A stretch of DNA of 64,000 bases, taken from positions 16,928 to 80,927 of the forward strand of contig CAJLRE010000002.1 in the NCBI GenBank assembly GCA_905208975.1, written 5' to 3'. The DNA is from an uncultured Collinsella sp. Its GTDB lineage: Bacteria; Actinomycetota; Coriobacteriia; Coriobacteriales; Coriobacteriaceae. Both the position numbers and the translations under genes were made by a program. The notes under the pieces were generated by a model, which had not been told where the DNA came from, did not search any database, and saw only the letters and a program-made list of their open reading frames with translations. Positions 62,335 to 64,000 of this stretch are shown one piece after another (the first letter of the stretch is position 1; the number at the start of each line of letters is the position of its first letter).

Positions 62335-62622
62335 AGTTGCGGTGAAATACGGACTGTTTTACAAGCCAGAAGCCTCAAACGGTCCGTATATCACTGCAGC
62401 TCAAAAGCAGTCAATTTGGGACGGGGCTTTTTGGCTGCCCTGTGCCCCGAGTTGACTCGCTTGCCACGAAATGGGCCTATCTACTACGTTTTAGCGAATA
62501 CCCCCGACCACACCGAGAATTGCAAAATTAAAACCGCAGGTAGACGGCTTGCGGATTTTGCGAAAACGCGGGTATGGTCGCCCTATGCGGGTTAAACGTA
62601 GTAGATAGGCCGTTTTTGTGGC
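62335..62622. repeat. composite intergenic repeat, copy 2
   Basis: The modules are in the same order as at 24278-24588. A hairpin with ~25-base imperfect arms (62335-62359, 62377-62401) comes first, then the GGGACGGGGCTTTTTGG-like string near 62417-62433. Last is a 160-base nested palindrome (62463-62622) with perfect 18-base arms (62474-62491, 62594-62611) and inner CGACCA/TGGTCG. The centre (GGTAGACGGCTTG near 62540) is inverted relative to copy 1. No gene is visible in 62321-62670. Confidence 0.75.
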
Positions 62623-62637
62623 GCGGTATTGGTGGGA

Positions 62638-62666
62638 TGCGGCAAAGGGACAGCGCCTTTGCCGCA
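62638..62666 (-). terminator. hairpin at the 3' end of the M24 peptidase gene
   Basis: TGCGGCAAAGG (62638-62648) pairs perfectly with CCTTTGCCGCA (62656-62666), four bases beyond the stop of the minus-strand gene. No T-run follows on the minus strand, so it is a weak terminator or mRNA end protector. Confidence 0.5.
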
Positions 62667-62670
62667 TTGC

Positions 62671-63759
62671 CTAGTCCAGACGGACCGGATCGTGGGGGTA
62701 GGCGTTGAGAATCTCGACGCCGTTCTCGGTCACCAGGGCCAGGTCCTCGATGCGGACGCCGGTGCGGCCGGGGAGGTAGATGCCCGGTTCGATGGAGAAC
62801 GTCATGCCAGGCTCTACGACCTGCTCGTTGACGAGCGAGACGTCGCCCGGCTCGTGGTCCTGCAGACCAATCGAGTGGCCCAGGCGATGTGTGAAGTATT
62901 TGCCATAGCCTGCGTCCTCAATCACGTCGCGCGCGGCACGGTCCAGGTCGCACATGCGCACGCCCGGTGCGATGAGTGCTTCGGCGGCCTCGTTGGCACG
63001 GCGTACGATATCGTAGATGTGTGTTGTCTCCTCGTCCGGCTCGCCCCAAAAGAACGTGCGCGTCATGTCCGAGCAGTAGTTGCGATGCCGTCCGCCAATG
63101 TCGAACAGCACCACGTCGCCACGCTTGAGCACGGTATCGTCGGGTTCGTGATGCGGGTCGCCGGCGTTGGCACCAAAGCTCACGATCGGCGGAAAGCTAA
63201 AGCCCTCGCAGCCGTGCTTGCGATACAGGCCGAGCATTTGGTCAGCAATTTCGCGTTCCGTCACACCCCCGTGGACGAGCTTAATCGCGTCGGCCATCAC
63301 GGCGTCGTTGGCGGCAGAGGACACGCGCATGAGCTCCTGTTCGGCGGCGTCTTTGTAGGTGCGCGCGGCAGTGACGGCAAAGTCACCCAGGAAAAACTCG
63401 CTTGCGGCGTGGCGCTCCATGAGCGGCATCAAAAAGCCGGAGCGCATGACGGTGTCGATGCCGAGCGGTTTGGTCGGATCGACCTCGCGAGCGATGGCGT
63501 CGGCCACGACATCGGTATCGGTGTGATAGGCGACGCGGGCATTGTCGTACTCGGGCAGTTGATGCAGTGCGTTGACCAGGATCACCGGCTCGGCATCGCG
63601 CACGAGCAGCACGCCGCAAAAACGCTCGAACATATCGGCATAAAAGCCGGTCAGGTAATAGATCGACCATGGGTCGTTTACGAGCAGCTGTGCGCCGGGG
63701 TGCTGAGCCTCGAGCGCATCGAGCACGCGCGCCACACGCTGGTCATCGACATGTGCCAT
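62671..63759 (-). CDS. M24 family metallopeptidase (Xaa-Pro peptidase)
   Basis: A 362-residue Xaa-Pro aminopeptidase/dipeptidase-type enzyme. The C-terminal pita-bread fold shows the metal ligands: D in LFDIGGRH, D in CSDMTRTF, H in HRLGHSIGL, E in SIEPGIYLPG and E in VRIEDLALV. The N-terminal ~130 residues are the creatinase-like domain. It would cut peptides with proline at the second position. The ATG at 63759 has AAAGGA upstream on the minus strand. Confidence 0.92.
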   Translation of the reverse strand: MAHVDDQRVARVLDALEAQHPGAQLLVNDPWSIYYLTGFYADMFERFCGVLLVRDAEPVILVNALHQLPEYDNARVAYHTDTDVVADAIAREVDPTKPLGIDTVMRSGFLMPLMERHAASEFFLGDFAVTAARTYKDAAEQELMRVSSAANDAVMADAIKLVHGGVTEREIADQMLGLYRKHGCEGFSFPPIVSFGANAGDPHHEPDDTVLKRGDVVLFDIGGRHRNYCSDMTRTFFWGEPDEETTHIYDIVRRANEAAEALIAPGVRMCDLDRAARDVIEDAGYGKYFTHRLGHSIGLQDHEPGDVSLVNEQVVEPGMTFSIEPGIYLPGRTGVRIEDLALVTENGVEILNAYPHDPVRLD

Positions 63760-63940
63760 GAAACATCCTTTCGCTAGGTTGCCACCATGGTATCCCCAAT
63801 GCCAGGGTAGTCAATTTGCGACGGGCTATTTTAGCTGCGTCCAACATGCGGAATGATAGGTAAAAGTAGCCATAAGAGGTCCGTCCCAAATGGGCTGGTT
63901 TCAAAACTATGGCGGATTACGGGGCTGGACCTGTATTGCT

Positions 63941-64000
63941 TGACCATGGGAAAAATTGCGAAATTAAAACCGCAGGTAGACGGCTTATCAAAAATCGAAA
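63941..64000. repeat. partial third copy of the composite repeat centre
   Basis: From 63941 to the window edge the sequence follows the centre of copy 2, including CCGCAGGTAGACGGCTT (63970-63986). The outer ATCTACTACG arm is not found upstream. The preceding 63760-63940 holds no visible gene, only short strings (CGTCCCAAA, GGGCTGGT) like those near the other copies. Confidence 0.6.

Overview
The window is GC-rich, gene-dense bacterial DNA with almost all genes on the + strand. It looks like a strictly anaerobic actinobacterium of the class Coriobacteriia, most likely Collinsella or a near relative. The grounds are the codon bias, a formate hydrogenlyase of the Hyf type, the selenium and molybdenum gene set, and the many intergenic nested hairpins. 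The genus is inferred from recognised protein families and not from a database search.

Layout. 1-2.5 kb: end of rpsA, RNase P RNA, a YigZ protein. 2.6-9.7 kb: mixed metabolism, including a Cys-motif redox protein, O-acetylhomoserine sulfhydrylase, an MFS exporter, xpt, a stand-alone RF-1 domain protein, a diacylglycerol kinase and a CLC channel. 9.9-15.3 kb: molybdenum block (moeA, mogA/moaB, modA, modB, modC). 15.4-22.5 kb: two paralogous 2-hydroxyacyl-CoA dehydratase / double-cubane-type proteins and their ATPase activator, followed by selD, yedF, a DUF3343 gene and a cysteine desulfurase. 22.6-25.5 kb: brnQ, tRNA-Pro, tRNA-Gly, a composite repeat and a toxin-antitoxin pair. 25.7-41.4 kb: formate hydrogenlyase island (hydN-like, fdhF, hyfA-I, hycH, hycI, focA). 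41.5-54 kb: an orphan molybdopterin oxidoreductase, selA, selB, tRNA-Sec, mobA, a second DUF3343 gene, gdhA and a two-gene xanthine-dehydrogenase-type hydroxylase. 54-64 kb: tRNA-Leu, tig, clpP, clpX, valS, folC and an M24 peptidase.

How the genes work together. Molybdate is imported by ModABC and built into cofactor by MogA, MoeA and MobA. The clients in the window are FdhF, the orphan oxidoreductase and the xanthine-dehydrogenase-type enzyme. SelD makes selenophosphate, and SelA, SelB and tRNA-Sec (47086-47182) decode UGA. Two genes here use that decoding: fdhF (UGA at 26938, Sec140) and selD itself (UGA at 19400, Sec17). FdhF and the Hyf complex together would make H2 and CO2 from formate, with FocA moving formate across the membrane.

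The most unusual material is (a) the linkage of a double-cubane-type reductase pair to selenium-handling genes, behind a long leader holding palindromes and a 22-codon ORF; (b) an in-frame amber codon at codon 3 of hyfH; (c) several families of intergenic nested hairpins, including a composite element present twice (24.3 and 62.3 kb) and a pair of nested palindromes flanking valS; and (d) a possible switching RNA structure in the leader of the formate hydrogenlyase island.
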